A DNA stretch of 64,000 nucleotides from Liolophura sinensis (Eukaryota > Mollusca > Polyplacophora > Chitonida > Chitonidae), in assembly GCF_032854445.1 (NCBI RefSeq), contig NC_088302.1, forward strand, positions 11,157,338-11,221,337. Direction: 5' to 3'. The notes under the pieces were generated by a model. The model made no database searches, had not been told where the DNA came from, and saw only the letters and a list, made by a program, of their open reading frames with translations. Positions within the stretch are counted from its first letter, which is position 1, and each line of letters opens with the position of its first letter. The position numbers and the translations under genes are program-made. Positions 25,701-35,952 of the stretch are shown here, in pieces.

Positions 25701-28700
25701 TGATAATGCAGTTTTTGACAGACTTGACTGACTACAAAACTGGCTTTGGTGAATTTGGCACCAAATTTGTGGAAAACTTTTTTTGTTTTTGATGGAAAAG
25801 TTGATGTTGTGTTTGTTGTAGCTGCCTGTAAATGGACCAGGAGAACATGCGGCTGCTGGGTCTTCTTCCACAAACCTGAAGATAGGAACCACAACAAACT
25901 TCACGGAGCGTTTTGGCCCACCAGCTAGCGTACCTCCTCCACTCAAACCAGAGGCAGCCAAAAAACACAAGCATGTTTCCTCCAAGGTAAGAGACCACCT
26001 TGTTTTGTCAGAATAAAGCTTTGTTATATCATAAAATTCATGTAGGTCTATAGAAGGTTGTCGAATTTGGCAGATTAAATTGAGAAGAAACTAAACTTGC
26101 GCAAATTCTTGGTCAAAATTTTAGGATGACGTAACAATATTTGTATAAACAGAAAAATAATAAGACAAGGTGATTAAGTACATGTTTTATTTTTTTTGTT
26201 TTTTTTTTAACAAGTACAAACATTCAAAAACCTGTTTACAGGACAGTTGAATGCAAGAATTTCTTATTCATATTGCTTAGATGAGGTTTATTGGAGCTAG
26301 TGTATTCAGGGACATTTGATATACATGCTATTGGACATGCTTCAGTACTGAATAAATTACTGCACCGAGAAAAGATGTCATGTGACCTGAAAAATTGCTC
26401 TCAGAAGGTCCAATTATTAGTTACAAGAGAGATGGTTTTCCAGTATTAGAGTTTGACAATTAAAATAACAATTCGCCCATGCCAGTGCCCTAAGGACATG
26501 CTTGATGCCTTTGTATCACATATATAGAGAGAGAAGTGTTATGGCACTCCAAACTGTCAACTTGATGCATGTAATTATACAGTCCACTATCACATGGTGC
26601 TAGACATGTTAATTGGCATGAGTTGTATCAGAAGTTAAACTGACACCTCATATATGTACTTGTACTCACTCAGATGTGATAATTACTTTGACAGTTTTTT
26701 TGTTTTTTTTGGCCGGGGAATGGCTGCATATTGCTATGATAGTTCTGGCTGCGGGATCATGAAGCGATGTTAGACTTAAGTAAAAAATTTCAATCATTAA
26801 ATATGGTATCTTCTTTTCTATTATTTGTTTTACAATATCTTACCCAGAATTTATGTTGTCAAGCAATATTTTTGACAATGTCACGTAAGAAATAACAATT
26901 TTAAGCTGACTTGAAATTTTAACTAAAGTCAAACATTGCTTGGTGATCCTGGAGACACCTTTGTCTGAGATATCTGTGATTCACACAAAAACGGTGATAG
27001 GTATTAATAGTTACATAATTTGTTTGGATAAGGATAGACTGTCTTGTGGATTTTGGGAGATAGATGTACATGGGGTACTGAAGCAAATCTTTTGATTTTC
27101 TCTGTTCAGTTATGGACTAGATAGTCTATTTCACTAGGTTTACGTATTCGTTAATCATGTCCTACGAAGATGTTTAGTGGTGATCACATGAAATTAAGAG
27201 TGAAAAAAGTGTTTAACTGCTCAATTGTGGCTAATCAGATAGAAGTAAAAACCTCAGCACATGACTGACATTTTTTTTGTAATGTTACAACGTCTGTATC
27301 AACATGGACATTTTGCCTGACAGTCTGGTCACTTTTTACCCTTATACCTACTTTTCCACATAGCCCTTTCTCATGAAAATTTCTTGAGCCAGTTTATGTA
27401 ATTTCACTCGAGTAAAAGTTGGTAAACTTGTTTATCACACTTGCAAAGCATATCCCCACAAAATATCATTTGTCACTAATTCATTAACTTTCAGTCCACT
27501 TTTCTGATCAAAATATTTGACTTCATGACATAATTACAAATTTACTGAAACAAATATATATCATAAGTTGTCAGTAAGTTGGTTTTAGTGCCTAATGATT
27601 AGCATAAAATGCAACATCAGATAAAAGTGTCAGATTTTCTAGATGTCAATAATCTTCTGTATTATTTATTGTATGAGGACCTGGCTATAAACAAGCAATA
27701 GTTTTATCTGTCATCAAGCCCCACAGGCATTGAAAGTGAAGGATTTAACAAATTCCCTGTCCAAGGCCAAGGTTTAGAGCTGTACATCTGTGACCTAGCA
27801 ATTAAAATGTGAGAGCATTTTTAAAACTTTTGAACTTTTTCCAAATGTACAGTATAATCATGACTTTGGGTTATGTTTTCAGGAGAAAAGCTCCAAGTCC
27901 CGGGTCAGCTCTGGAAGCTCTTCAGGCTCGACAGGAACCTATTCCTCCTCCACACCTTCTTCATCCTCAAAAGAGCACAAATCCTCCTCCTCCTCTTCTT
28001 CAGCTGCTCTATCCTCTACACCGTCATCCTCGCTTAAAGAGAAGTCTTCCCCATCATCCAAGTCTGCAGCATCAACACCATCATCCTCCTCCAAGGAAAA
28101 GTCTCAGTTGAAACGGCCACCAGAAACTTCACCATCATCAACAGATGTTCCCAGCAAGAAGATGAAGCGGACATCCTCCAGTTTAGAGAGCAAGTCTAAA
28201 GAGGGTAAGGACTACAAGGAGAAGTACTCGTCAAAGGAATCCCTGAAGGACAGCCCAAAAGAGAAAAGTTCTAAAGAGAGTTCCAAGTCCAAGAAACGAC
28301 CCCACTCAGATCAGGATGGCAAGGACAGAAAAGAGAGTTTGAGTCAAGATAGCTCCAAGGCAAAGAAACACAAAGACAGCAAACCAAGCTCTGGTAGTGT
28401 GAAACCTGAGAAAAGGGAAAAGACTGAAAGTAAACCAAAAAGTAAGCCATCGAAAGAGCCTGTGGTGGCTGAAGTCAAAGTGAAGCGTGAAACTCCACTT
28501 GTTGCCCCAACAAAAGTGGTAGCTCCAGTGATCAGTGATGAGGACAGTTGTAGTAGTGTGAGCAGTGTCTCTAGTAGCTCCAGCGTTAGCAGCTCCAGCT
28601 CCAATGCCTCATCCGCCCCCAAATCGTTCTCTAAGTCCGGGCTGGATTCAGTCCTGGCAGAGCTGAGCGATGACGATGAAGTGGATCACTTTGTGTTGCC

Positions 28701-29616
28701 TCCCGCAATCTCCCCACCATCAAAACCATCCCCCAATCCGTCTCAGAATAAGTCCTCTAATAGTATTTCTATCAACAAGTCACCAACGCCCAAATCATCC
28801 AACAGTGCTTCTTCAAACAAGTCACCTTCCTCAAAACTTTCCACATCCTCGCACAAATCCCCTTCTTCCAAAACCTCAGCCAATTCATCAGTCTCAAGCT
28901 CATCCAGTTCATCCAAATCCAAAAAACCCGGGAACAAAGACAAGCATGCCTCCCCACTTCCTGACAGTAAGTCCTCAGTCAGACCAGACAAGAAATCAAA
29001 AGACGGCAAAGACAACAGAGATACCATGGTGAAGGAGAAGGAGAGCAAAGAAAAACACCGCAGTGAGCAGCGAGAGAAGAAAGATAGCAACGACCATGAA
29101 GCCAGAGAGAAAGATGCCAAAGAAAGGTGCATGAAGGACAAGAACAGCAAAGAGCGTTCGTCCAAGGAAAAGGATGCCAAAGGCAAGGAGAAAGAGGCAA
29201 AATTGAAGGATTCAAAAGATCGTCATGATGCCAAGGATAAAGACAAGACCAGCAAGGAGAATAAGGTGAGAGGAAGCAGTAAGGAAAGTGAGTCTAGGAT
29301 TGGAAAGAGTCAAAAAGAGAATAAGGAACAGAAAGAAAGTAAGGAACGAAAAGAAGGAAAAGTATTAGAGAATGGAGACCTTTCCCACCCGTTCACCAAT
29401 GGCTATGGAGGAGAATATTTAATAGATCTGGTCGACTTACAGAAGAAGCTTATGACCACCAAGGACAGAAGACTTCTCCAGCAAGTTGTAAATGTTATTG
29501 AAGAAACTGGTCTGTATAAGCTGAGTGATGCCTCATTTGACTTTGACTTGTGCTGTTTAGATCCGCCAACTGTAAAGAAACTGCAGAAATGCATAGATAC
29601 TGCTGTCGTGTCATAA
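10568..29616 (+). CDS. MLLT3: ENL/AF9-like YEATS protein (super elongation complex), 5' end missing
   Basis: Four in-phase exons join cleanly: 10568-10751, 18856-19079, 25822-25986 and 27883-29616, with all introns GT-AG. They give 768 residues after a missing first exon. Order: YEATS domain (about residues 1-135), short linker, Ser-rich then Lys/Ser/Glu-rich disordered region, and a C-terminal ANC1-homology domain (last 67 or so residues). Known of the family: YEATS reads acylated or crotonylated histone lysines, and the C-terminal domain docks AF4, DOT1L, BCOR or CBX8 to control transcription elongation in the nucleus. Vertebrates have two paralogues (MLLT1 and MLLT3), so this could be orthologous to both. 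The first exon should add only about three residues (M-x-x), since local residues align to AF9 with an offset of three. Confidence 0.93.
11051..11309 (+). mobile_element. SINE family A, full length with TSD
   Basis: A complete copy: tRNA-like head (GGCGAGGTGGTTAATGC), B box within GTGAGTTCAAGCCC, body TACGTGGGAAGATCTG, CACCATAATGGCAG, and tail GGGGTAAAACACCAATCAAA followed by TAGATAAAT. It is flanked by the 10-mer ATAAGTGAAA at 11041-11050 and 11310-11319. Confidence 0.9.
12767..12888 (+). mobile_element. SINE family A, 3' half
   Basis: Matches the family from the CCCGGGCTCTG segment through TTTCCTCCCACCACAATGCT to GTGTAAAACACTAATGAAAA. The head is absent. Confidence 0.8.
13785..14012 (+). 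mobile_element. SINE family A, diverged near-complete copy
   Basis: Head TGGCCAAGGCGATTTGGACG, AGCGCAGCAATG, weak B box, CCATGGGACTTTCCCCGGAC, CCTCCCACTACAATGCTGGC, and tail AAAACACCAGTCAGATAAAT. Divergence suggests an old insertion. Confidence 0.8.
15318..15390 (+). mobile_element. SINE family A, 3' end
   Basis: Short copy: CTGGCCGCCATCGTATAAGT, TATTCTTGAGTACGGTG, AAAACACCAATCAAATAAAT. Confidence 0.85.
16480..16801 (+). mobile_element. SINE family C, full length with 13-bp TSD
   Basis: The tRNA-like head contains TGCGCTGATGGTTAGAGCG (A box) and GGGATCAAACCC (B box). It is followed by a non-tRNA body with GGGCGGGGTGTCATGTCTGG and a 3' end GAGGTTAAACCTTAAGCATA. The perfect 13-mer TACATGCACTGTT flanks it at 16467-16479 and 16802-16814. 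This is the best reference copy of the family in the window. Confidence 0.88.
17183..17240 (+). mobile_element. SINE family A, 3' end
   Basis: Only the tail remains: ACTCTTGAGTATGGCGCAAA followed by CTCCAGTCAGGTAAATAAAT. Confidence 0.75.
17983..18020. repeat. Poly-T tract broken by single G
   Basis: Three runs of 8-14 T separated by single G within 38 bases. Simple low-complexity DNA. Confidence 0.9.
18241..18310 (+). mobile_element. SINE family A, 5' head only
   Basis: GGGGCCTCCGTGGCCTAGTT, then GTTAAGTGTGCTAGTGCAGC and a short GATGCTCTCACC piece match the tRNA-like head. The rest is absent, which is unusual for an element that normally loses its 5' end. Confidence 0.75.
18856..19079 (+). 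CDS. MLLT3: ENL/AF9-like gene: YEATS exon 2 of 2
   Basis: Acceptor CACTTTCAG, donor GTAAGTCT. It completes the YEATS domain: [36 protein letters not shown] and [15 protein letters not shown], all close to AF9. At the aromatic sandwich position AF9 has Gly-Tyr-Ala (residues 77-79); here codon 18894-18896 is TGG, giving Gly-Trp-Ala. Asp103 of AF9 is kept, while Asp101 is Asn. The loop after LHLE is one residue shorter than in AF9. Confidence 0.96.
20631..20980. repeat. 44-bp minisatellite, 8 copies, hairpin-bearing
   Basis: The landmark GTAGGTGTC recurs at 20659, 20703, 20747 (as CGTAGGTGTC), 20791, 20835, 20879, 20923 and 20967, always 44 bases apart. Most units contain AGGTGACACACATCACCT, a 6-bp inverted repeat around a 6-base loop. 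The left units are more diverged (AGGGGAAATACATCACCT), so the array looks homogenised toward its right side. Confidence 0.95.
23060..23215 (+). mobile_element. SINE family C, partial
   Basis: Shares CAGGATCAAACAGGGGTCAG, CATACCAAAGACTT, CACTGAGAGGTTAGAGCAAG and ACTGGTTGGCCCGATGT with the other C copies. It is truncated at the 3' side, just before a family B insertion. Confidence 0.7.
23266..23615 (-). mobile_element. SINE family B, full length with 14-bp TSD
   Basis: Minus-oriented. Read on its own strand it begins with a tRNA-like head (TTGGTAGAGCGTCCGCTTCG, B box GGATCAATCC) and ends with GTTAAACCCCAAGCACTCAC plus an ACTC repeat tail. The perfect 14-mer TCTATTGTCAAGAG flanks it at 23252-23265 and 23616-23629. 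At about 350 bp it is longer than the copy at 39004, which has an internal deletion. Confidence 0.92.
24513..24590 (+). mobile_element. SINE family A, 3' end
   Basis: AATGCTGGCTGCCTTTGTGA, then ACAGCATGAAACACCAATCT and AATAAATAAAT: a short, diverged tail copy. Confidence 0.75.
25025..25260. repeat. C/T-rich tract on the plus strand
   Basis: A strand-asymmetric pyrimidine-rich stretch with runs of CCCC, CCTCC and TTTCC and almost no G. It is not coding. It could form triplex-prone DNA, but nothing shows a role. Confidence 0.7.
25822..25986 (+). CDS. MLLT3: ENL/AF9-like gene: linker exon
   Basis: Phase 0 at both ends, 55 codons, acceptor TTTGTTGTAG, donor GTAAGAGA. It encodes a low-complexity linker: [18 protein letters not shown], then [20 protein letters not shown] and a basic [10 protein letters not shown] end. 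There is no domain. Three other frames here are also open, but only this one joins both neighbours in phase. Confidence 0.88.
25987..27882 (+). other. Intron of 1.9 kb in the ENL/AF9-like gene
   Basis: A+T-rich, with poly-T runs near 26190 and 26695. No repeat copy or extra exon stands out. Confidence 0.8.
27883..29616 (+). CDS. MLLT3: ENL/AF9-like gene: terminal exon with AHD
   Basis: Acceptor TATGTTTTCAG; 577 codons and TAA. It begins [16 protein letters not shown], continues as long Ser, Ser-Pro and Lys-Ser-Glu-Asp rich disordered sequence with many KESKEK/KDSK-type blocks, and has an acidic patch [12 protein letters not shown] about 190 codons after the TTG at 28108. The ANC1-homology domain lies at about 29413-29613: [47 protein letters not shown]. 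In AF9 this part is disordered until it binds AF4, DOT1L or similar partners. Low-complexity composition makes antisense frames open (28344-28622, 28743-29186); these are shadows. Confidence 0.96.
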   Translation, partial: EKSSKSRVSSGSSSGSTGTYSSSTPSSSSKEHKSSSSSSSAALSSTPSSSLKEKSSPSSKSAASTPSSSSKEKSQLKRPPETSPSSTDVPSKKMKRTSSSLESKSKEGKDYKEKYSSKESLKDSPKEKSSKESSKSKKRPHSDQDGKDRKESLSQDSSKAKKHKDSKPSSGSVKPEKREKTESKPKSKPSKEPVVAEVKVKRETPLVAPTKVVAPVISDEDSCSSVSSVSSSSSVSSSSSNASSAPKSFSKSGLDSVLAELSDDDEVDHFVLPPAISPPSKPSPNPSQNKSSNSISINKSPTPKSSNSASSNKSPSSKLSTSSHKSPSSKTSANSSVSSSSSSSKSKKPGNKDKHASPLPDSKSSVRPDKKSKDGKDNRDTMVKEKESKEKHRSEQREKKDSNDHEAREKDAKERCMKDKNSKERSSKEKDAKGKEKEAKLKDSKDRHDAKDKDKTSKENKVRGSSKESESRIGKSQKENKEQKESKERKEGKVLENGDLSHPFTNGYGGEYLIDLVDLQKKLMTTKDRRLLQQVVNVIEETGLYKLSDASFDFDLCCLDPPTVKKLQKCIDTAVVS

Positions 29617-32600
29617 AAATCCTTACGGCCACATATAACTATTTATTTCACTTTTTATATTATCTTGTCATTTTCCAAGCTACCTTTTCCTATAATGGAG
29701 TGTCTTGTAGTACACATCCAAAAATCATTTTTACAATGAATTTCTTATGTCTTTTAAAGCAGCTGACTTCTTGGACTTGAATTCATTGCAGTCAGATCAG
29801 TAGAATTTATGACATACTTGTATTTGTTTTCAGCAAAGTTCTGAATTTTTTTTCCTGAGATCTCAGCTGTAAATAATTTGTCACTGATAAGTGTTCTATG
29901 TGAATGGAAATGAGGACATTACGATTATGGTGCCAACTTTTACACACAGAAAGTCTGTGAAGTATTTTTACATCATGTTGCATCATGTCAAAAGTCGGTA
30001 TATAATGCATTAAATGAATAACTGTTCTTTTCTTTACTTTTGTGGATGCCCAAAAACAGTGCTCATTAGAGTTTGAACTGGAATTGCTTGCATTCTTGCA
30101 TATTTTTGTTGCCATAGGGACTGCCAAACATTGCTGCTTTATTGGCACCAATTTTTCTATGCATTTCACTGGGCTGTTCTCTTTTACTCTCATTGGTAAG
30201 GTCTTCTTCACATCAATCACAAATGAATTAATAGTAAAATTCTTTATCATTAACCAAGAGTAATATTAGGAATTAATTATTCATTATATGAAGGTGAATA
30301 TTTTGTACTTTACACCTAAAGGAAGATGCCAAATCGCTGCTAGTTCTATTGGCGCAAATGTGATGACAATCTAGGGAATTTTTCCTTGTGTGCTAATGCA
30401 AATGGCAGACTTAGTCAACCTGGATATAAAACTAAGACCTGCAATTTTTAACACAAGTATTAGGAGCTTGAGTAGAAAAGCATGGTATATTTGGCATGTG
30501 ATTGCTGGACTATTCAAAATAATGGCTGGTGTTCAGAACGTTCCAGCTGGAAGCTAGGAAATAGATGACATTGAGTCCTAGTTTGAAGGGTTTAGTGGTT
30601 AAAAACTTTTACATAAGTGATAAGGTGCACCCTTAATCAACCTAAATCTATATCGCAATCAGTGCTGGAAGCCAAAGCTGTCTTACTGTTCTTTAGACCC
30701 TTTCACTAACATTATGTGTCTGTTTGTTGTAATTTTTTTAAAATATGCTTGCAGTTTTTTCTTGAATTGCTTAAAATAAGAACAATTCGAACAGAAACCA
30801 AGTATTTGGGTGTAGACCGAAATTGTCCACAATTAATTTCACACAGTATACTTCCAGGTTTGATTGAAGTGTCTTAAGATCCATTGTTTTGTGAAATTAT
30901 GCATGAAATTTAGATATTAATGTTGGCGTTGAATGAGTCGGAATGTCATGCTAAATTACCGGGTTTTAGTTTCAGAAGCCTCTTTCACAAAGTTCTATTG
31001 TAATGGTGCTACTGTGGCTAAGTAGAAATCCACTGTAAATCTTGCTGAGATACTGATCATAGTGACTAGTGTACAGTGGCCGACAATTACGGTTTGCTGC
31101 AAAACCCATAGCTCAGTAAATACATTTCGTGATGGCCTAAAACGTGCGTTGGTGTGCTCCCAAGAGATTGTGGACAACGGGACTCTATCAAGGTTAATTC
31201 TGAAGTTGGTGCAAAATGGTATCTCTTTGACATAACGAGGACATTGTCTTGAGGACAGCCCATCCACGAATCCAGTCTATTGTCGCTTAGATTCTACATC
31301 TAGTCGTTGCAAAACTACACGAAGCGAAGTGTCACAACAGTTGTTTTGGATGAGTTAGTCGACTGAATGTAAAACATTGTGCTATATTTTGTACTATTTC
31401 AAGCTTGTTGCTTAAATTGCACTCATTTTACGAAGAAATACCTGTATAAAGTTGTACACGTTCAAGTTGTTCATGCTCATGCTTGATCACGCCTGTTTGC
31501 GTGCGTGTTCTTTTGTGTGTGTGTGTGTTTAAATTAAAATAGTTCCTATTGGCTTGATCTGTATTATACAAGAGCCAGAATGACTACCCCTCCCCCCACC
31601 CCCGACTTTAACCTCCCATGCCTGTACCGAATTCCCATTAGCTGCACTTGGCGTAGCGGACACATGGTTGAATTAGTAGTGCTCTAGTTAATATATGGTG
31701 GCAAATGCTTGTACCAGTACGCAAATTTTGCCTCCTCTTTTATTTTTTTAACTGCTATTTTAATCATACACTATATATGTCGGTCAATTCAAAAGCTTAA
31801 TTTCGTATTTGCTACCAAAATGAGAAAATATCATTCTGTTATTTATGACTAAGCAGCTAGAATGCAATGAATATCCAAATAGTTAATCTTAGCTGTCAGG
31901 TTAGTCAAAACCTTTGATAAATTTTGTAATTGTTTTGCTCAGTTCGGTATATAAGAAGGCTTGTTGTAACAGCACGAGGAAGAGCTTTTGATGTGAGCCA
32001 AGAAATGGTTAACGTACTATTACTTTTGTACAATACATGGGCACCTTAATTGTCATTGCGGCGGCATATACAATGTATTTACAAGCCAAGTCAGATACAT
32101 TATAAATTGTCCACACTTCGTTCTTCGGCTGCATTCACATTGGCAGATGGGAACATTTATTGATCCAGTTTTCATCTCAAATAAAATTTGAGAAGTTTTC
32201 GTGAGGTAATATGGTGTGATCAGAAGGGTGGCAGGCATGTGAAGGTGGTGTTTTTTGGTGGGATTTTTTTTAGCCTACATTTGCATGTTTAATGCTTATA
32301 CTAAAGTCAATAACTGGAAAACGACTTTTACTTCGATATGTTTTATTGGAATCTATCACCAATTGTTGTCTAATTATTATCAGTACATGCATTGTTTTGT
32401 GCCCAAGGCATTATGTTGTGTTGTGAATGGTGGAGTAAGCGGCGTCTTCGCCAGGTCACGTGACCTAATCCGCCTTGTTCTCGCTGGATGGCGTCCGTGT
32501 GGAGGTTGTGTCTGGTGACAATATTGTTGTCTTCCCAACGTCACATTTGTGTTTAACTTACCGTACTGTGCGAGCCAAGCTCGTTTGTGAGGTGCAGTAA

Positions 32601-32836
32601 AGTATTTATGGAAAGAAAACAACATTGTTCGTTTCTTTTACTTAGAATATGTAAGATTTTATCTGCTCGAAAATCTGTCACAAATATTTTAATGTATTTT
32701 CTGAGTGGTGTGCCATGTATACTTTTAAAATGTGTAGGTTGTTATGACTGTCACAAGAAGATACTTTGGTGATACGACAGAAGTAGTATATAAGGGGCGT
32801 GTATTTACAAGATATTTCACTAAGTATATTAACCAT

Positions 32837-32960
32837 TCGTTGGCTCAGTGTTTAGAGCGTTCGCCTTGAAAACGGGAGATCTGGTATCAAAGGCGGGTCG
32901 GTTCATACCAAAGACTTCAGAAATGGTACTTGTTGCTGAATGGCTTGATGCTCAGAGGTT
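32837..32960 (+). mobile_element. SINE family C, head and proximal body
   Basis: TTGGCTCAGTGTTTAGAGCG (A box), GGTATCAAAGGCGGGTCGGT, CATACCAAAGACTTCAGAAA and CTCAGAGGTTATA match the family. The distal body is absent or too diverged. Confidence 0.75.
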
Positions 32961-33364
32961 ATATAATCTAGTACGTGAACCCATGTTACCACCCCAGCTA
33001 TAACAACAGAGGCGCATCGACTAAGAGGCTAGACCAAGGACTTATCGGTCAAAAACTGGTCGGAATCATGGGCCATTGTAAACAAACCGTCCAAGTTATG
33101 AATGATGGTCATACTTGCATCGATTCCTCGCAACCGCAATTGGCTAAAAGATCAACTTCAGAAGCTTTCCATGGGCGTATTCCCGTCTGTATTGGCCGAT
33201 TCCTTAAAGCCAGATTTCAATGTCAGAAATTTGATTTAAACCCCTTTGTACCCTTTACACGTGTTATGTTAAGAGAAATATTTCACAATTTGAGCTTCTT
33301 TAATTGGCCTGTAATCTACACGTATTCCATATCGTCTGGTGTCTTCATAATGATTTAGCGAGGT

Positions 33365-33510
33365 GGTCTGCCAGCAACCTGCGGATGGTCGTGGGTTTCC
33401 CCCGGGCTGTGCCCGGTTTCCACCCACCATAATGCTGGCCGCCGTCGTATAAGTGAAATATTCTTGAGTACGGCGTAAAACACCAATCAAAAAAAAAAAA
33501 AAAAAAAAAA
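33365..33510 (+). mobile_element. SINE family A, young 5'-truncated copy with 12-bp TSD
   Basis: Starts at TCTGCCAGCAACCTGCGGAT inside the family and ends AAAACACCAATC followed by a long uninterrupted A tail (to 33510). ATTTAGCGAGGT flanks it at 33353-33364 and 33511-33522. Over about 120 bases it differs from the copy at 35278-35403 at only about two positions by eye. The pure A tail and near-identity indicate recent mobility. Confidence 0.95.
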
Positions 33511-33787
33511 ATTTAGCGAGGTAACACTGACGATGAAACCCTGAGCGTGGGTTGCTTCTAGGAGAGACGATCACAAAATTACCGAAATTTTATTAAAAAC
33601 GGAATTTAGCACCAATACAGAAATATCTTTATTAGTTTTATACAACTGGATTGTTTAACGTTGTCACCAGACCTCACACCACGAATGCAGGAAATGTGTT
33701 CAAAGATATCCGTTTTCTGCACAAAAGATATATTGAAAAATATGTATATCACAGTGCCAATTTACTAAACGTTTACCTTTTAAATTT

Positions 33788-33935
33788 ATTTATTTGATTG
33801 GTGTTTTACGCTGCACTCAAGAATATTTCACTTATGTGACGGCGCCCAGCATTATGGTGGGAGGAAACCGGACAGTGCCGGAGAGACACCCACGACCAGG
33901 TTGCTGTCAGACCTTCCCACGTACGACCGGAGATA
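33788..33935 (-). mobile_element. SINE family A, 3' half
   Basis: Minus-oriented: TTATTTGATTGGTGTTTTAC, CACTCAAGAATATTTCACTT, GCATTATGGTGGGAGGAAAC, then ACCTTCCCACGTACGACCGG. The head is absent. Confidence 0.9.
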
Positions 33936-34064
33936 TCCTTAAAATAGGAACATATTTGTTCCCGCTTGTGCATACATAAAGTTCACCTTAACACTTGTTT
34001 ATAATATTACTCCCGTTTATAGACATAAACACACTATATACAACCAGATCGAGATAAATTGATT

Positions 34065-34160
34065 TTTTGACTTGATTGGTGTTTAGCACATGCTCAAGAA
34101 TGTTTCGTGCACATACATAACGTCGGTCGGATTTGTTCATCATTAGAGGAAACCGGAGTG
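34065..34160 (-). mobile_element. SINE family A, degraded 3' end
   Basis: TTGATTGGTGTTTAGCACAT, GCTCAAGAATGTTTCGTG and GAGGAAACCGGAGTGCC are diverged minus-oriented family A blocks. Confidence 0.65.
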
Positions 34161-34769
34161 CCTGCATAAACCGCCACCCTTCGCAAAGAATATAATAAAA
34201 TCTCCTGCACCATAGAAACCACAGTTGGACAAGCCAGAAGTGGATTCGATCTCACCAATGGCGTCATTCTTAATGGGCTGATCGACGAGAACAATTATAC
34301 TCTTAGTCGAATGGGCCAGCGAGAGATCGCCGATCCTTGCCAATTCTCCATTACAGTGTATACCATTAATATATCTATACATATCTTTAATATTCACATA
34401 ATCAAAAGTATTCGTCTTTTATATATGTATATTTACGCTTTAACTTGACTGAAAGAATATTGGATTGCGCAACTCATTGTGGCAAACGTAGTACATTTAA
34501 AAATGCGGATTCAATACATCTATAATGTTCACAGTCTTAAAACTGAAATCTTATGTATAATTTTAAGAATTTTAAATCCAACATATTTGGGGCGATTTAG
34601 GATTGAAAGCGTTTGCTTTGTTAGGTTAATACGTTATAAAGTGTTTAACACAAATCGAACAGTCTACAAAATACTTAGAAAATGTTGTAATCCATATAGA
34701 AATTTCAAACAAAGATTACGCCCCGCCACATTTTACAACATTTTATGTCATTTTTAACACTTTGAAAAT

Positions 34770-34870
34770 CAGATTTTAAATGGAGCGTGCTCTGACATTA
34801 GTTTGGGACCATTCTTGACCGAACAAAAGTTTTTCCAACCTAACGTTTGGGCAATCTCGAAGTACGCGTA
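34770..34870. mobile_element. MITE end related to the 9.4-kb element
   Basis: TGGAGCGTGCTCTGACATTA, TTGGGACCATTCTTGACCGA and CCAACCTAACGTTTGGGCAA parallel the right end of the element at 9690-9784, block for block. The other end was not found nearby. Confidence 0.6.
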
Positions 34871-35155
34871 CGTCCAGCCCTGAGGGACAGTATTTAGCAG
34901 TTATCGCCCTTAAACAAATACACTCTTTTGTGAGGGGAGGGGACATTCGTCTTACAGCTTCCTTAGGAACAAGACAGACATGTGTTTTAACTTTCGAGGG
35001 TGAAAGTCGAACAAAAGGGGTTAAGTATGATCTACACGTGTTTGAGTTAACGGACAATCTATATTTTACAGCATTCTGGAAATATTTATTGGTTATGGTC
35101 AGTCGACGTTGGCATACACTACCGCTGTTTGTGTTTCATCTGTCATTCACATATG

Positions 35156-35421
35156 GGGGCCTCCGTGGTTCAGTTGGTTAGCGCGCTAGCGCAGCGTAGT
35201 GACCCAGAAGCCTCTCACCAATGCGGTCGCTGTGAGTTCAAGACCAGCTCATGGTGGCTTCCTCTCCGGCCCTACGTGGGAAGGTCTGCCAGCAACCTGC
35301 GGATGGTCGTGGGTTTCCCCCGGGCTGTGCCCGGTTTCCACCCACCATAATGCTGGCGGCCGTCGTGTAAGTGAAATATTCTTGAGTACGGCGTAAAACA
35401 CCAATCAAATAAATAAATAAA
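35156..35421 (+). mobile_element. SINE family A, full length with 13-bp TSD
   Basis: Reference-quality copy: GGCCTCCGTGGTTCAGTTGG (A box in the tRNA-like head), GTGAGTTCAAGACCAGCTC (B box), a GC-rich body and AAATAAATAAATAA tail. The perfect 13-mer TCATTCACATATG flanks it at 35143-35155 and 35422-35434. Confidence 0.95.
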
Positions 35422-35607
35422 TCATTCACATATGCAGAGAAGCTACCTGCAGTCCGAATAATCTGGCTCAAACTTATACTTTCAGCAGATATTGTGATAA
35501 GCCTAACGGCTTCCTGCAGTTCTAGACAGAAGCCGCTAAAATATTACGTAGATTGGGTAGCAATAGCACCGGCACATCAAAATAACCAACTTGACTACTC
35601 TGAATGA

Positions 35608-35952
35608 AATTACTGTCCAATTCTTTGAAGATATTTACACAAATCCTCGAGTTTAATTTTATTCTTTTGTAACTTGTGTGTGTGTGTGAGTTTTGTTTTT
35701 GACTTAGAGAAAACACCCGTCAGTCCAAAATCAAAACAAGTTAGATTGATAACTTAGCCAGTGATGTATGACAAAATTACCATCCAGTTCTTTGAAGATA
35801 TTTACACAAACCTTTAAGTTCAATTTGGGATTTTATTCTTTTGTAACATTTTATGTTTGTTTTGTTGTCTTTTTTTGTCTTAAAGAAAACACCTGTCACT
35901 TCAAAATCAAGACAAATTAGATTGATAATTTAGCCAGTGATGTATGACAAAC
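35608..35952. repeat. Direct duplication, about 170 bp x 2
   Basis: Two adjacent copies. Each starts AAATTAC, has TTCTTTGAAGATATTTACAC, TTTATTCTTTTGTAAC, AAGAAAACACC-GTCA and TTAGATTGATAA-TTAGCCAG, and ends GTGATGTATGACAAA (35761-35775 and 35938-35952). The first carries a GT run that the second lacks. No coding content. Confidence 0.88.

Larger units (their letters stand above)
19080..25821 (+). other. Intron of 6.7 kb in the ENL/AF9-like gene
   Basis: Contains the 44-bp minisatellite, SINE copies of families A, B and C, and C/T-rich tracts at about 24040-24150 and 25025-25260. I saw no other exon that fits the reading phase. Confidence 0.8.

Noticed and set aside
25695-25998. Three overlapping minus-strand frames of 88-96 residues
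   Set aside because: They cover the linker exon of the ENL/AF9-like gene in antisense; only the plus-strand frame joins both neighbouring exons in phase.
28344-29186. Long minus-strand open frames opposite the last exon of the ENL/AF9-like gene
   Set aside because: They are mirror images of Ser/Lys/Glu-rich codons (giving Leu/Phe/Ser strings), with no domain and no splice support.
33269-33574. 101-residue minus-strand frame beginning MIVSPRSNP
   Set aside because: Mostly SINE family A read backwards; similar peptides recur wherever the SINE occurs (for example 35238-35471 and 38775-39131).
35156-35240. Possible tRNA gene
   Set aside because: A and B boxes are those of the tRNA-derived SINE head; no full cloverleaf, and the sequence continues into the SINE body.
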